Positions 7,775-16,010 of a DNA stretch of 64,000 bases are shown in pieces. Location: NCBI RefSeq assembly GCF_004295125.1, contig NZ_CP036170.1:2358501-2422500 (forward strand), written 5' to 3'. The translations under genes and the position numbers were made by a program. The notes beneath the pieces were generated by a model. It was not told the origin of the DNA. It did no database searches and was given only the letters and a program-made list of their open reading frames with translations. The stretch's first letter is position 1. Each line of letters opens with the position of its first letter. This stretch comes from [Clostridium] scindens ATCC 35704. GTDB taxonomy: Bacteria > Bacillota > Clostridia > Lachnospirales > Lachnospiraceae.

Positions 7775-8518
7775 ATGAGCAGGAATGATAAAGATGCGAA
7801 TGTAAAACAGGATACGATGGAGAAAATGCGTAATTCGGAGGCAGTCTTTGTGATTTTGTCGGATTACACGCATATGCCATATGTGGCTTGCGATCCTAAG
7901 ACTTTTGATGACCAGGTGTTCTTGTATTTTAGCGAGGAGGATGCCAAAGAAGCGGTGAGAAGATTTGCCGGGAACCAGGAGAGCACTCGTGCTGCAAAAC
8001 TTGAGAAGAATGGGTTCCTTGCATTTTATACGAATCTTTTCGCGATGGGAGTGAACTGTATCAAGATGAACCAGGGAACTTCCCGGGAAGTGGCAGTCCA
8101 GCTGGGGGAACTGGTACGAAGGCCGGAGGCGGACAAACTGCCGCAAGGGCAGGTGAGAATCGAGAATCCAGAACTTCATCTGACCGCCCTGTATTATATG
8201 CAGGAACTGCGAAAAAGACGGGATGGAGGAACCGATCAATTAAAGGAATTGAATGAGGAATTAATGGCCCATTTCAAAGAGGGCAGATATATCGTCGCGG
8301 TGCAGGAGGGAAAGGGAATCCCGATGCTGCAGAAAGAGGGAAAGGTATACCAGCCATTATTCACTGACTTCCAGGAATTCCAGAAGTTTAACAAAGAGAA
8401 GAAGTTCAAGACAGCAGTCGTAGAAGCCGGCAAGATAACAGAATTCCTTTCATCACAGGCGGTTGGCGTAGTCATTAATCCGATGGGCGTAAACCTTCTG
8501 CTGAACATTGCAAGATAA
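7775..8518 (+). CDS. SseB-domain protein
   Basis: The 247-residue soluble protein shows an SseB-like N-terminal region (FVILSDYTHMPYVACDPKTFDDQVFLYF) and a repeat-like C-terminal half (EGRYIVAVQEGKGIPMLQ, then YQPLFTDFQEFQKFN, and VVINPMGVNLLLN at the end). The last motif is typical of SseB C-terminal domains. SseB proteins of Gram-positive bacteria are widespread and largely uncharacterised; some sit near secretion genes. A TATAAT at 7732 gives a likely promoter, and a strong terminator follows at 8577, so the gene is monocistronic. Function is not assigned. Confidence 0.75.
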   Translation: MSRNDKDANVKQDTMEKMRNSEAVFVILSDYTHMPYVACDPKTFDDQVFLYFSEEDAKEAVRRFAGNQESTRAAKLEKNGFLAFYTNLFAMGVNCIKMNQGTSREVAVQLGELVRRPEADKLPQGQVRIENPELHLTALYYMQELRKRRDGGTDQLKELNEELMAHFKEGRYIVAVQEGKGIPMLQKEGKVYQPLFTDFQEFQKFNKEKKFKTAVVEAGKITEFLSSQAVGVVINPMGVNLLLNIAR

Positions 8519-8576
8519 GGAATTGGCAATGTAAACAAGAGTAAAGAGGAAATAACCCGGACAGGGCGCGGATATG

Positions 8577-8612
8577 AAAAGGCCAGGCAGCGATACGCTG
8601 CCTGGCCTTTGC
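8577..8612 (+). terminator. Rho-independent terminator after the SseB gene
   Basis: A stem of about 13 bp (AAAGGCCAGGCAGCG against CGCTGCCTGGCCTTT) with a three- to four-base loop is followed by TTGCC. The strength of the stem and its A-run/T-run flanks suggest a terminator working in both directions, as the next gene is convergent. Confidence 0.8.
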
Positions 8613-8709
8613 CATAATCTCATTTCGTGTAGTTCTTTTAAATATCTAAATCAAATCTTGCTTTATATATATAAAAGGTACAACTAAATTCCGATTAGTG
8701 ATTTTGAAA

Positions 8710-8907
8710 TTAAAGTCTTGTTACGTTAACTGCCTGAGGTCCTTTTGCTCCTTCAGTCACATCGTATTCTACTTCCTGTCCTTCTTCCAGAGACTTGAAA
8801 CCATCCATATTAAGTCCTGAGTAGTGTACGAATACGTCGTTTCCAGCCTCATCAGAGATGAAACCGTAGCCTTTTTGGTTGTTGAACCATTTTACTGTAC
8901 CTTTCAT
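8710..8907 (-). CDS. CspA-family cold-shock protein
   Basis: The 65-residue protein is a single cold-shock OB-fold: [17 protein letters not shown] carries RNP1 (KGYGFI) and [10 protein letters not shown] carries RNP2 (VFVHY). It binds single-stranded RNA or DNA and melts mRNA structure. I chose the Met preceded by TATGGAGGT; the longer frame extends into the leader. Between the start and about base 9000 there is an AT-rich untranslated leader, common for csp genes. A second csp gene lies at 30228, differing mainly after the RNP2 motif. Confidence 0.93.
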   Translation of the reverse strand: MKGTVKWFNNQKGYGFISDEAGNDVFVHYSGLNMDGFKSLEEGQEVEYDVTEGAKGPQAVNVTRL

Positions 8908-9132
8908 TACGATACCTCCATAAAAATAAAAATAAATAATTAGATACCGCATTATCCATAAAACTAATCTATAGATAATACCCCGTCAGATTAGCATATA
9001 TTTATAAAAAAGTCAATGGATTTGACAATCTTTTTATTGTTTTTCACAAAAAAACGGACATAAGAATTGCCCTGGGCCGCTTTTTCAGATACAATGAATA
9101 TCAAGAATAGTTAGGAAAGAAATGAGAGGCCT

Positions 9133-9555
9133 ATGAAAATATCAACAAAGGGAATCTACGCATTGGAGATCATCACTGACCTGGCCATGCATACAGGGGA
9201 TGGGGCGCTGGAAAGCATCGGCAGCATTGCCAGGAGAAGAGGGCTTTCGGTCAAGTACTCCGAACGCCTGATTAAGGAACTGAAGGAGCAAGGACTGGTG
9301 GTCAGCATCAGAGGCGCCCATGGGGGATACTGCCTGGGAAGGGATGCCGGGGAGATAACGGTCAGGGAAGTGCTGCAGGCTGAGGAAGGAGAACTGGCTC
9401 CTGTGGAGTGCCTGACAAAGGAAACTGATTGCGGAATCGACTGCAATACCTGCGCCACCCGGGAGATATGGAGCCAGATATGGCAGATCATTCTCGATAC
9501 GGCACAGGAGGTGACGATCGGGGATATTATTGAAAAGTCAAAAAATTTGAGATAA
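9133..9555 (+). CDS. Rrf2-family regulator with cysteine cluster (IscR-like)
   Basis: The 140-residue protein has the Rrf2 winged helix (MKISTKGIYALEIITDLAM; RGAHGGYCLGRDAGEITV). In the effector region it carries four cysteines (VECLTKETDCGIDCNTC, near residues 97-111), three of them in the spacing expected for an Fe-S ligand set as in IscR. That suggests an Fe-S or redox sensor. It lies directly upstream of a second Rrf2 gene that lacks these cysteines. The 80-base gap to that gene contains a promoter and operator. Targets are not visible here. Confidence 0.85.
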   Translation: MKISTKGIYALEIITDLAMHTGDGALESIGSIARRRGLSVKYSERLIKELKEQGLVVSIRGAHGGYCLGRDAGEITVREVLQAEEGELAPVECLTKETDCGIDCNTCATREIWSQIWQIILDTAQEVTIGDIIEKSKNLR

Positions 9556-9558
9556 GTA

Positions 9559-9621
9559 TTGACATATGGAAAAAATAGGTGTATAAAATAACTCATATAA
9601 AACTTATTGGTTTAGTAGGAT
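9559..9621 (+). promoter_or_regulatory. Promoter and Rrf2-type operator for the second Rrf2 gene
   Basis: TTGACA (9559-9564), 17-base spacer, TATAAA (9582-9587) is a strong vegetative promoter. The start region 9595-9621, read on the reverse strand, begins ATCCTACTAAACCAATAAG. It matches the forward sequence upstream of metY at 10097 (ATCCTACTATACCGATAGG) at nearly all positions. The shared motif overlaps the transcription start here, suggesting autorepression by the Rrf2 protein and joint control of metY. Confidence 0.65.
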
Positions 9622-9635
9622 ATGCAGGAGGAAGT

Positions 9636-10079
9636 ATGAAGATATCAACGAAAGGAAGATATGGTCTTCGGGCATTGGTTGATCTTGCAGTATATTCCCA
9701 GGGCGAGCCCACCGCGCTTGCTATGGTAGCTGCTCGCCAGAAGATTTCGCTGAACTATCTGGAACAAGTATTCGGGCAGCTTCGGAAGGCTGGACTGGTG
9801 CGAAGCATCAAAGGGCCCAGCGGAGGATATCTGCTTGCAAAGCCGGCGAAAGATATTACGGTGAAGGAGATACTGGAAGTCTTGGAAGGGCCATTCTCTA
9901 TCGTGGGAGAAGATCTGGACAGAAGCAGCCTGGATGCCATGCAGCTGGCGATCAAGAGCCTGGTGTGGGATGAGATTGACGCCCGGATCAATGAGTTCAT
10001 GGAGAAGCGTACGCTGGAACATCTGGTTAACGAGTATAGAAGTTATCAGGATAGTCAGGATATGATGTACTATATCTGA
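9636..10079 (+). CDS. Rrf2-family regulator, CymR-like
   Basis: This 147-residue Rrf2 protein starts MKISTKGRYGLRALVDLAV and has the wing motif GPSGGYLLAKPAKDITV. It has no cysteine cluster, unlike the gene before it, which fits CymR, the cysteine-metabolism repressor of Firmicutes that works with CysK. The Met at 9636 follows AGGAGG; the longer frame runs through the operator. The next two genes are metY and cysK, exactly the kind of targets and partner expected, and the same operator sequence lies before this gene and before metY. Calling it CymR is an inference from family, missing cysteines and context. Confidence 0.8.
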   Translation: MKISTKGRYGLRALVDLAVYSQGEPTALAMVAARQKISLNYLEQVFGQLRKAGLVRSIKGPSGGYLLAKPAKDITVKEILEVLEGPFSIVGEDLDRSSLDAMQLAIKSLVWDEIDARINEFMEKRTLEHLVNEYRSYQDSQDMMYYI

Positions 10080-10096
10080 TATTTTTAAAAAGTTAA

Positions 10097-10123
10097 ATCC
10101 TACTATACCGATAGGTAATATAT
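10097..10123 (+). promoter_or_regulatory. Rrf2/CymR-type operator upstream of metY
   Basis: The site begins ATCCTACTATACCGATAGG and continues into an AT-rich tract. It is an inverted-orientation copy of the operator at 9595-9621. An imperfect dyad (ACTAT...ATAGGT) lies in its middle. A looser version, ATCTACTATATTAATATGG, sits just before cysK at about 11480. Confidence 0.6.
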
Positions 10124-10156
10124 GATATAAAAAAATAAAGAAAGAAGGACAACGAT

Positions 10157-11446
10157 ATGAGCCAGAGAAAAGAATTGAGATTTGAAACGTTACAACTGCA
10201 TGTAGGGCAGGAACAGCCGGATCCGGCAACGGATGCAAGGGCGGTTCCAATCTATCAGACTACGTCCTATGTATTCCGCGACTGCCAGCATGCTGCGGAC
10301 AGATTCGGACTTGCGGATGCAGGCAATATATATGGAAGGCTGACCAATTCCACGCAAGACGTGTTCGAGAAGAGAATGGCGGCTTTGGAAGGCGGGGCGG
10401 CAGCCCTTGGAGTTGCCTCAGGAGCGGCAGCCATCACTTATACATTCCAGAATCTGGCTCAGACAGGAGATCATATCGTGGCCAGCAAGTACATATATGG
10501 CGGGTCCTATAATCTTCTGGAACATACGCTTCCAACCCAGGGGATTGCCACTACATTCATAGATCCGGACAAAGAAGGCGCGTGGGAGGCTGCGATACAG
10601 GAGAATACCAAGGCATTGTTCGTGGAATCCATCGGCAATCCTGGCGCTAATCTGGTGGATATTGAGAAGGTTGCAGAGATTGCCCACAGGCATGGCATCG
10701 TACTGGTCGTGGACAGTACGTTTGCTACGCCATACCTTCTGCGCCCGCTTGCGTACGGGGCGGACATCGTGGTTCATTCCGCCACTAAGTTTATCGGAGG
10801 ACATGGCACGGCCCTTGGCGGAGTCATTATCGACGGCGGCCGATTCGACTGGGATGCATCCGGGAAGTATCCGCAGCTGACTGAGCCGGATCCCAGCTAT
10901 CATGGCGTCATATTTACCAAAGCGGCAGGGGAGGCCGCATTTGTGACCAGAATCCGCGCGGTGCTGTTAAGGGATATGGGAGCGACCATCGCGCCGCTTC
11001 ATGCGTTTTTGTTCCTGCAAGGGATAGAAACCTTATCTCTTAGGGTGGAGCGTCATGTACAAAATACATTAAAAGTAGTAGAATATCTTGAGAAGCATCC
11101 CAAGGTAGAGCGGGTGAACCATCCGGCGCTGCCAGACAGCAGATATCATGGCCTGTATCAGAAATATTTTCCAAAGGGAGGCGCATCCATCTTTACTTTC
11201 GAGATCAAGGGCGGGGAGGAAGAGGCCAGAAGATTCATCGATCACTTGCAGATATTCTCTCTGCTTGCCAATGTGGCCGATGTGAAATCCCTGGTGATCC
11301 ATCCTGCTAGTACCACCCATTCCCAGATGACGGAGGAAGAACTAAAAGCCTCGGGGATCCAAAAGAACACAGTACGCCTTTCCATCGGGACAGAGCATAT
11401 TGATGATATTATTGAAGATCTTGAACAGGCATTTCAGGCAGTATAG
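10157..11446 (+). CDS. metY: O-acetylhomoserine sulfhydrylase (aminocarboxypropyltransferase)
   Basis: The 429-residue PLP enzyme uses O-acetylhomoserine and sulfide to form homocysteine. The Cys/Met metabolism PLP-enzyme fold is clear: [10 protein letters not shown] near the N-terminus, an active-site lysine in [16 protein letters not shown] near residue 210, and [15 protein letters not shown] before it. The length of about 430 matches MetY rather than the shorter MetB/MetC enzymes of about 380-390. An Rrf2-type operator lies upstream, and cysK follows after 64 bases, so sulfur assimilation genes are grouped under a likely common regulator. Confidence 0.9.
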   Translation: MSQRKELRFETLQLHVGQEQPDPATDARAVPIYQTTSYVFRDCQHAADRFGLADAGNIYGRLTNSTQDVFEKRMAALEGGAAALGVASGAAAITYTFQNLAQTGDHIVASKYIYGGSYNLLEHTLPTQGIATTFIDPDKEGAWEAAIQENTKALFVESIGNPGANLVDIEKVAEIAHRHGIVLVVDSTFATPYLLRPLAYGADIVVHSATKFIGGHGTALGGVIIDGGRFDWDASGKYPQLTEPDPSYHGVIFTKAAGEAAFVTRIRAVLLRDMGATIAPLHAFLFLQGIETLSLRVERHVQNTLKVVEYLEKHPKVERVNHPALPDSRYHGLYQKYFPKGGASIFTFEIKGGEEEARRFIDHLQIFSLLANVADVKSLVIHPASTTHSQMTEEELKASGIQKNTVRLSIGTEHIDDIIEDLEQAFQAV

Positions 11447-11510
11447 ACGGTGATAGAACGCATATCATTGATTAAGGACGATCTACTATATTAATATGGA
11501 GGAGACAGAC

Positions 11511-12440
11511 ATGGGAAAAGTATACCAGAATGTAGAAGAATTAATCGGAAAGACGCCTCTAATGGAGGTGTCGAGGATTGAAGAGGTGGAAAAACTGGAA
11601 GCCAGGATCTACGCGAAGCTGGAACTATTCAATCCGGCGGGAAGCGTTAAAGACAGAGTGGCGTTCTCCATGATCCTGGATGCGGAGGAGAAGGGGCTGA
11701 TTAGCCCCGGAGCAACGATCATTGAGCCAACCAGTGGCAATACCGGTATCGGCCTGGCAGCCATAGCCGCGTCAAGAGGATACAAGGCCATTTTCACCAT
11801 GCCGGAGACGATGAGCATCGAGAGAAGGAAACTCTTAAAAGGCTATGGAGCCGAGATTGTGCTAACGGACGGCAAGGCTGGCATGACAGGAGCGATAAAG
11901 AAGGCGGAAGAACTGGCGGGCGAGATGGACAATGCCATTGTCCTGGGACAGTTTGTGAATGAATCCAATTCCAAAGCACACATCAATACTACCGGGCCGG
12001 AGATCTGGGAGGATACGGACGGGAAGGTAGATATATTCGTGGCTGGCGTAGGAACCGGGGGGACAATTACGGGAACCGGCAGATATCTCAAGGAAAAGAA
12101 TCCGCTAATCCAGGTAGTGGCAGTGGAACCATCCGATTCTCCCGTGCTCTCGGGCGGCAAGCCGGGACCTCATGGCCTGCAGGGAATCGGCGCGGGATTC
12201 GTGCCGGAGATTCTGGATACGGATATCTATGATGAGATATTAAAGGTGGAGAATGAGGAGGCCTATCAGGCTGCCCGCCTGATCGCAAGGAAGCAGGGGA
12301 TTCTGGTAGGGATCTCGTCAGGGGCCGCGCTTCACGCTGCAATCCAACTGGCGAAGAGGCCGCAGAACGCAGGAAAGACCATCGTCGCGCTGCTTCCGGA
12401 CACGGGTGAGAGATACCTTTCAACCCCGCTGTTTGACTAA
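11511..12440 (+). CDS. cysK: Cysteine synthase (O-acetylserine sulfhydrylase)
   Basis: The 309-residue PLP enzyme joins O-acetylserine and sulfide into cysteine. Seen are the PLP lysine in [15 protein letters not shown] (Lys47), the substrate loop [11 protein letters not shown], the PLP-phosphate loop [13 protein letters not shown], and GISSGAA near the C-terminus. The start at 11511 is preceded by GGAGGAG; an in-frame ATG at 11496 overlaps that ribosome binding site and is less likely. In Firmicutes CysK also forms the regulatory complex with CymR, which fits the Rrf2 gene two positions upstream. Confidence 0.93.
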   Translation: MGKVYQNVEELIGKTPLMEVSRIEEVEKLEARIYAKLELFNPAGSVKDRVAFSMILDAEEKGLISPGATIIEPTSGNTGIGLAAIAASRGYKAIFTMPETMSIERRKLLKGYGAEIVLTDGKAGMTGAIKKAEELAGEMDNAIVLGQFVNESNSKAHINTTGPEIWEDTDGKVDIFVAGVGTGGTITGTGRYLKEKNPLIQVVAVEPSDSPVLSGGKPGPHGLQGIGAGFVPEILDTDIYDEILKVENEEAYQAARLIARKQGILVGISSGAALHAAIQLAKRPQNAGKTIVALLPDTGERYLSTPLFD

Positions 12441-12533
12441 TCATTTCTCTTGACGAAATGCCCGTAAGCGTGTAAAGTATATAGTGCTAATTACCAATAA
12501 AAGATACGAATCAAACAGTAGAGGATATAAGGT

Positions 12534-14159
12534 ATGATTACACTGACGGGGAAAAAGGTGTCCGAGGGCATAGCCATCGGGAAACTGTCTTTTTACAAGA
12601 GAGATACGAAGGAGAATCGTCGCATCTATGTAAAGGATGTGGAGAAAGAGGTCATGCGTTTCCAGAAGGCCCGGCAGAAGGCAATATTGGAATTGAAGAT
12701 TCTCTATGACACAGCGGCGAAGGAAGTGGGAGAAGCCAATGCCGCTATCTTTGAGATGCAGCAGGCAATCCTGGAAGACCGGGATTTTATAGATCAGATT
12801 ACGAATATCATCGCGACTCAGAAACTGAATGCAGAATATGCCATCCAAAGCGTAGCGCAAGGCTTTATATCAGATGCGGTAGCGAAGGAGAAAGACTATG
12901 TGCAAGGACACGATGCAGACGTGAAAGATGTGGCAAACCGTGTCCTTCGCATTCTGTCCAGAGGATGGAAAGACAAGATGCTGACGGATGAGCCTTTTGT
13001 ACTGGCGGCGGGCGAACTGTACCCGAGCGAGGCAGTGCAGCTGGATAAGACCAAGGTGCTGGGGTTTGCCACGCGGTATGGAACGATCAATTCCCATACG
13101 GCGGTACTGGCGCGCACGAAAGGAATCCCCTCTGTCATTGGACTTGGAGAGGCGCTTAAGAAAGATTATGAAGGCAAGATGATCATCGTTGACGGTTTTG
13201 AGGGCAAGGTTTATATTGAGCCTGATTATACTACGATTACCAGGATGAAGCAGAAGCAGGATGAGAAGCACACCCATGTGAAGAACCTGGAGCGTCTGAA
13301 AGGAAAGGACAATATTACTCAGAGCGGCCAGAGGATTGATGTCTGCGCCAATATTGGAAGCCGGGAAGATGTAGAGAATGTTATCCGCTGTGACGCAGGC
13401 GGAATCGGACTGTTCAGGAGTGAATTCCTGTACATGGAGAATGGGGCCAAGCCTCCTACAGAGGAACAGCAGTTCCAGGCATACAAGCTGGCGGCAGAAT
13501 CCATGGGCTCGAAAAAGGTGGTCATCCGTACTGCCGACCTTGGAGGAGATAAAGTGGCAGAGTGCCTGGATCTGGGCGAGGATGCCAATCCAGCCATAGG
13601 GTATCGTGGAATCCGCGTCTCCCTGGATAAGGAAGAACTATTCAAGACCCAGTTGCGGGCAATTCTGCGGGCATCCGCGTTCGGGAATCTGTCGATCATG
13701 TTTCCGATGATAACATCCATTGAAGAAGTGACACATGCCAAGGTCATGCTGGAAAGAGCCAAGAGAGAATTAAAGGATGAAAAGACTTCCTTTGATGAGG
13801 AGATTCCTGTAGGCGTTATGATAGAGACTCCGGCGGCCGTCATGATAAGCGGAGAATTAGCCAGAGAGGTTGATTTCTTCAGTATTGGAACCAATGACCT
13901 GTCCCAGCTTACTCTGGGAATGGACAGACAGAACGGCAAGATTGATAAGTTCTATGATCCGCATCATCCGGCATTGCTTAAGATGATTCGGATTATTGCC
14001 AATAATGTACATCTGGAAGGCAAGCATATCAGCATCTGCGGAGATCTGGCGGCAGATTTGGAACTGACGGAATATTTTATCCAGATAGGAATCGATGAAC
14101 TGTCGGTGGCTCCGAACCAAGTACTGAGCCTTCGCAAGAAGATCAGGGAAATTCAGTAA
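12534..14159 (+). CDS. ptsI: PTS enzyme I, stand-alone copy
   Basis: The 541-residue protein passes phosphate from phosphoenolpyruvate to HPr. Domains follow the usual order: HPr-binding helical part (about 30-140), phosphohistidine region with NSHTAVLARTKGIPSVIG near residue 190, and the PEP-binding TIM barrel with GGIGLFRSEFLYM, FFSIGTNDLSQLTLGMDRQ and the catalytic Cys in ISICGDLAAD. No HPr or enzyme II gene is adjacent. A second enzyme I lies in the fru operon at 34045, similar in length and motifs, so the organism has two paralogous phosphorelay heads. A terminator follows directly. Confidence 0.92.
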   Translation: MITLTGKKVSEGIAIGKLSFYKRDTKENRRIYVKDVEKEVMRFQKARQKAILELKILYDTAAKEVGEANAAIFEMQQAILEDRDFIDQITNIIATQKLNAEYAIQSVAQGFISDAVAKEKDYVQGHDADVKDVANRVLRILSRGWKDKMLTDEPFVLAAGELYPSEAVQLDKTKVLGFATRYGTINSHTAVLARTKGIPSVIGLGEALKKDYEGKMIIVDGFEGKVYIEPDYTTITRMKQKQDEKHTHVKNLERLKGKDNITQSGQRIDVCANIGSREDVENVIRCDAGGIGLFRSEFLYMENGAKPPTEEQQFQAYKLAAESMGSKKVVIRTADLGGDKVAECLDLGEDANPAIGYRGIRVSLDKEELFKTQLRAILRASAFGNLSIMFPMITSIEEVTHAKVMLERAKRELKDEKTSFDEEIPVGVMIETPAAVMISGELAREVDFFSIGTNDLSQLTLGMDRQNGKIDKFYDPHHPALLKMIRIIANNVHLEGKHISICGDLAADLELTEYFIQIGIDELSVAPNQVLSLRKKIREIQ

Positions 14160-14193
14160 GTTCAGATAAGATTATAGATAATAAGAATAAGAA

Positions 14194-14231
14194 TCACCAT
14201 GATATCACATGATAATCATGGTGGTTTTTTC
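14194..14231 (+). terminator. Rho-independent terminator after ptsI
   Basis: An imperfect stem (CACCATGAT against ATCATGGTG) with a loop rich in ATCA is followed by GTTTTTTC. It closes the ptsI transcript right before the IS91-like element. Confidence 0.75.
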
Positions 14232-14319
14232 TTACTTTATAGGAAAGTTCTCCTTTCGGAGAACTTGGGGACTAAAATAGCCCGCTCAAAAGCGGGCATA
14301 GTGAATCAGACGGTTTGGA

Positions 14320-14514
14320 TTAAAAGATGTAAAAGCCCTCTTCACCAAAATCGTCATCATCAAGGTTATCAAATTCATGTAAGAAATAATCCATATCCAG
14401 AAGTTCGTCGTCACTCATGTCATGGACTTCTTTAGAAGTCATACCTTCTGGTGGATTTTTAATGTACTGTTCCCTTAGTTCCTTTGCGAGTTCTGCTTCT
14501 GTTATACGTTTCAT
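14320..14514 (-). CDS. Small acidic protein carried by the IS91-like element
   Basis: The 64-residue product starts MKRITEAELAKELREQYI and ends in a very acidic stretch (FDNLDDDDFGEEGFY). The start at 14514 has an excellent ribosome binding site (CGGAGG) about 6 bases upstream; the longer frame runs into the transposase 3' end. It begins about 35 bases after the transposase stop on the same strand, inside the probable IS limits, so it is likely an accessory gene of the element. No domain is recognised. It could be a regulator, an antitoxin-like partner or a passenger. Confidence 0.6.
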   Translation of the reverse strand: MKRITEAELAKELREQYIKNPPEGMTSKEVHDMSDDELLDMDYFLHEFDNLDDDDFGEEGFYIF

Positions 14515-14549
14515 AGTGTGGCCTCCGTTCTTAAGATATATTGAGTTTA

Positions 14550-15731
14550 TCATGAGAAAAGAGGTTTTGGAAGATATGAAAACGAGGCAGGCGAACGACA
14601 TCTATGTTTTTGCATAGCCTTTTCGTATAATTCATGCAAAGGAACAGGATTATGATTAAAATATAGTTCTAAAAATAGCATGGTTTTTCCACAGTTCGGA
14701 CATTTTAAAGGATCGTAACCAAAAGAATGTAAGATTGAATCACGCCACCTATTGAGTGAAAGAAAAAAGTTATGTTTTTCTCTGGAAATGGCTTTTCGTA
14801 AAAAATTGTCAGAATTACGGTGACGAGCGTAAATACCATAATAGCGAATCATTTTAAAATGTTTTTCAGGGATGTGTTGTGTTAAGCGGTCAATGAATTC
14901 CAAAACAGGAACAGTTTCTGTAATAAGTTTATTGTCTTCATGACGGTTGTAATGGAAGGTGACAAAATCACCATCGTAAGAATCAATGCGAGAAGTAGCA
15001 ATAACAGGTCTGCCAAGATAACGACCGATATATTTGATAACCTGAGAAGGATTACACTTGTTAGGCATGGCGCGAACATAAAAACCATTTTTATCTTTTG
15101 CATAGATAGCAGATTTTACTTTTTTGAAAGCTGGACCTATTTTTTGATGGAGTTCATTTAAAAGAGCAGTTTGGAACGCATCACGTAAAAAATGATAGTT
15201 AAAATGTTTGAAGTGTCGCCAGGAAAGAGTATTACCAACACCACCTTCAGAAACAAGGCAGTGAATGTGAGGATTCCATTTTAAATCTCTGCCAAAGGTA
15301 TGAAGGACGCAAATAAATCCAGGAGTAAATAATTCAGATTTATTTTCTTTATGGAACATACGAGAAATCACGCTGTTGACTGCCGAAAAAAGGCAGTTAA
15401 GAAGAGAACGGTCTTTAAGAAAAAAAGGCCGCAAAGAATCATCAATGGTAAAAACACAATGCCGATGTTGTACATCAATAATCTTAAAAGACATAGCAGT
15501 AGTTCTGTCAATGGAATACATGTTACCACAAGTTGGACAGAAGCGAGAATGACAACGAAAAGCAGTAAATTTGAAATTACCACAATTGGGACAAATATAC
15601 ATGGCGCCACCATAAGATGGATCGCCACAATGAATCATTTTTTCTACATTCTCAACAATAGCATCACGAGGATGTTGAAGATAAATCATTTCTTCATAAT
15701 GTTCGATAAAAATTTTTTGTAAGATATTCAT
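14550..15731 (-). CDS. IS91-family transposase
   Basis: About 393 residues. An N-terminal zinc-binding domain has two CxxC pairs (CPNCGNFKF and CPTCGNMY near residues 50-75). The HUH nuclease motif is visible as WNPHIHCLVSEGG near residue 155, and a C-terminal zinc knuckle follows (CPNCGKTMLFLEL). The catalytic Tyr should lie in the region around YIGRYLGRP or RYYGIYARHRN. This enzyme class moves DNA by single-strand rolling-circle transfer. The start is uncertain (15749 or 15731), because neither has a clear ribosome binding site. The gene appears intact. Confidence 0.82.
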   Translation of the reverse strand: MNILQKIFIEHYEEMIYLQHPRDAIVENVEKMIHCGDPSYGGAMYICPNCGNFKFTAFRCHSRFCPTCGNMYSIDRTTAMSFKIIDVQHRHCVFTIDDSLRPFFLKDRSLLNCLFSAVNSVISRMFHKENKSELFTPGFICVLHTFGRDLKWNPHIHCLVSEGGVGNTLSWRHFKHFNYHFLRDAFQTALLNELHQKIGPAFKKVKSAIYAKDKNGFYVRAMPNKCNPSQVIKYIGRYLGRPVIATSRIDSYDGDFVTFHYNRHEDNKLITETVPVLEFIDRLTQHIPEKHFKMIRYYGIYARHRNSDNFLRKAISREKHNFFLSLNRWRDSILHSFGYDPLKCPNCGKTMLFLELYFNHNPVPLHELYEKAMQKHRCRSPASFSYLPKPLFS

Positions 15732-15830
15732 AAGACCATTATGAAGCAAAATGAAGCAAAAAGAAACCCCTATCCCTCATGATTGAGGGGCAGGGGAGTT
15801 GAAGTGTCGAAGACACTATTTTTATTATAA

Positions 15831-16010
15831 AATGGATATCATTCGCAAGTCAGCCCTTAGTCATTCATAGTCTGTTCAAACTTGGTTAATGTGTAAACGT
15901 CAAACCATACGCCTGACGTTTACTTTTAATCTGTCTCAGAAGATGATTCTCTGGAATCATGGAATCTATATCAAGGATTATTATTTGGATTTGTCCGTTT
16001 TGTATTCCCA
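15831..16010. other. Intergenic region with a hairpin
   Basis: No gene is seen. A 10-bp perfect stem (GTAAACGTCA at 15893-15902, TGACGTTTAC at 15914-15923) is followed by TTTTAA on the forward strand, so it may be a weak terminator. The stretch separates the IS element from the leftward LysR gene. Confidence 0.5.

Larger units (their letters stand above)
14247..15830 (-). mobile_element. IS91-like (HUH, rolling-circle type) insertion sequence
   Basis: The element carries a zinc-binding transposase and a small downstream gene on the same strand. The outer end near 15830 has a CCCCTCATGATTGAGGGGCAGG segment overlapping a hairpin (AGTGTC-GAA-GACACT) and a TTTTTATTA run. This same end recurs at 40612-40785, which defines it as an element terminus. 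The other end is placed at the hairpin GTTCTCC-TTTC-GGAGAAC (14247-14263), followed by CTTG, typical of IS91-class ends and targets; that border is approximate. No inverted terminal repeats or target duplication are seen, as expected for the family. Confidence 0.7.

Noticed and set aside
9595-10123. SAM or T-box riboswitch upstream of metY or cysK
   Set aside because: No conserved SAM or T-box core is visible; the short shared motif fits a protein operator.
15351-15722. 123-codon forward ORF in the IS element
   Set aside because: Antisense shadow of the transposase zinc-binding domain.
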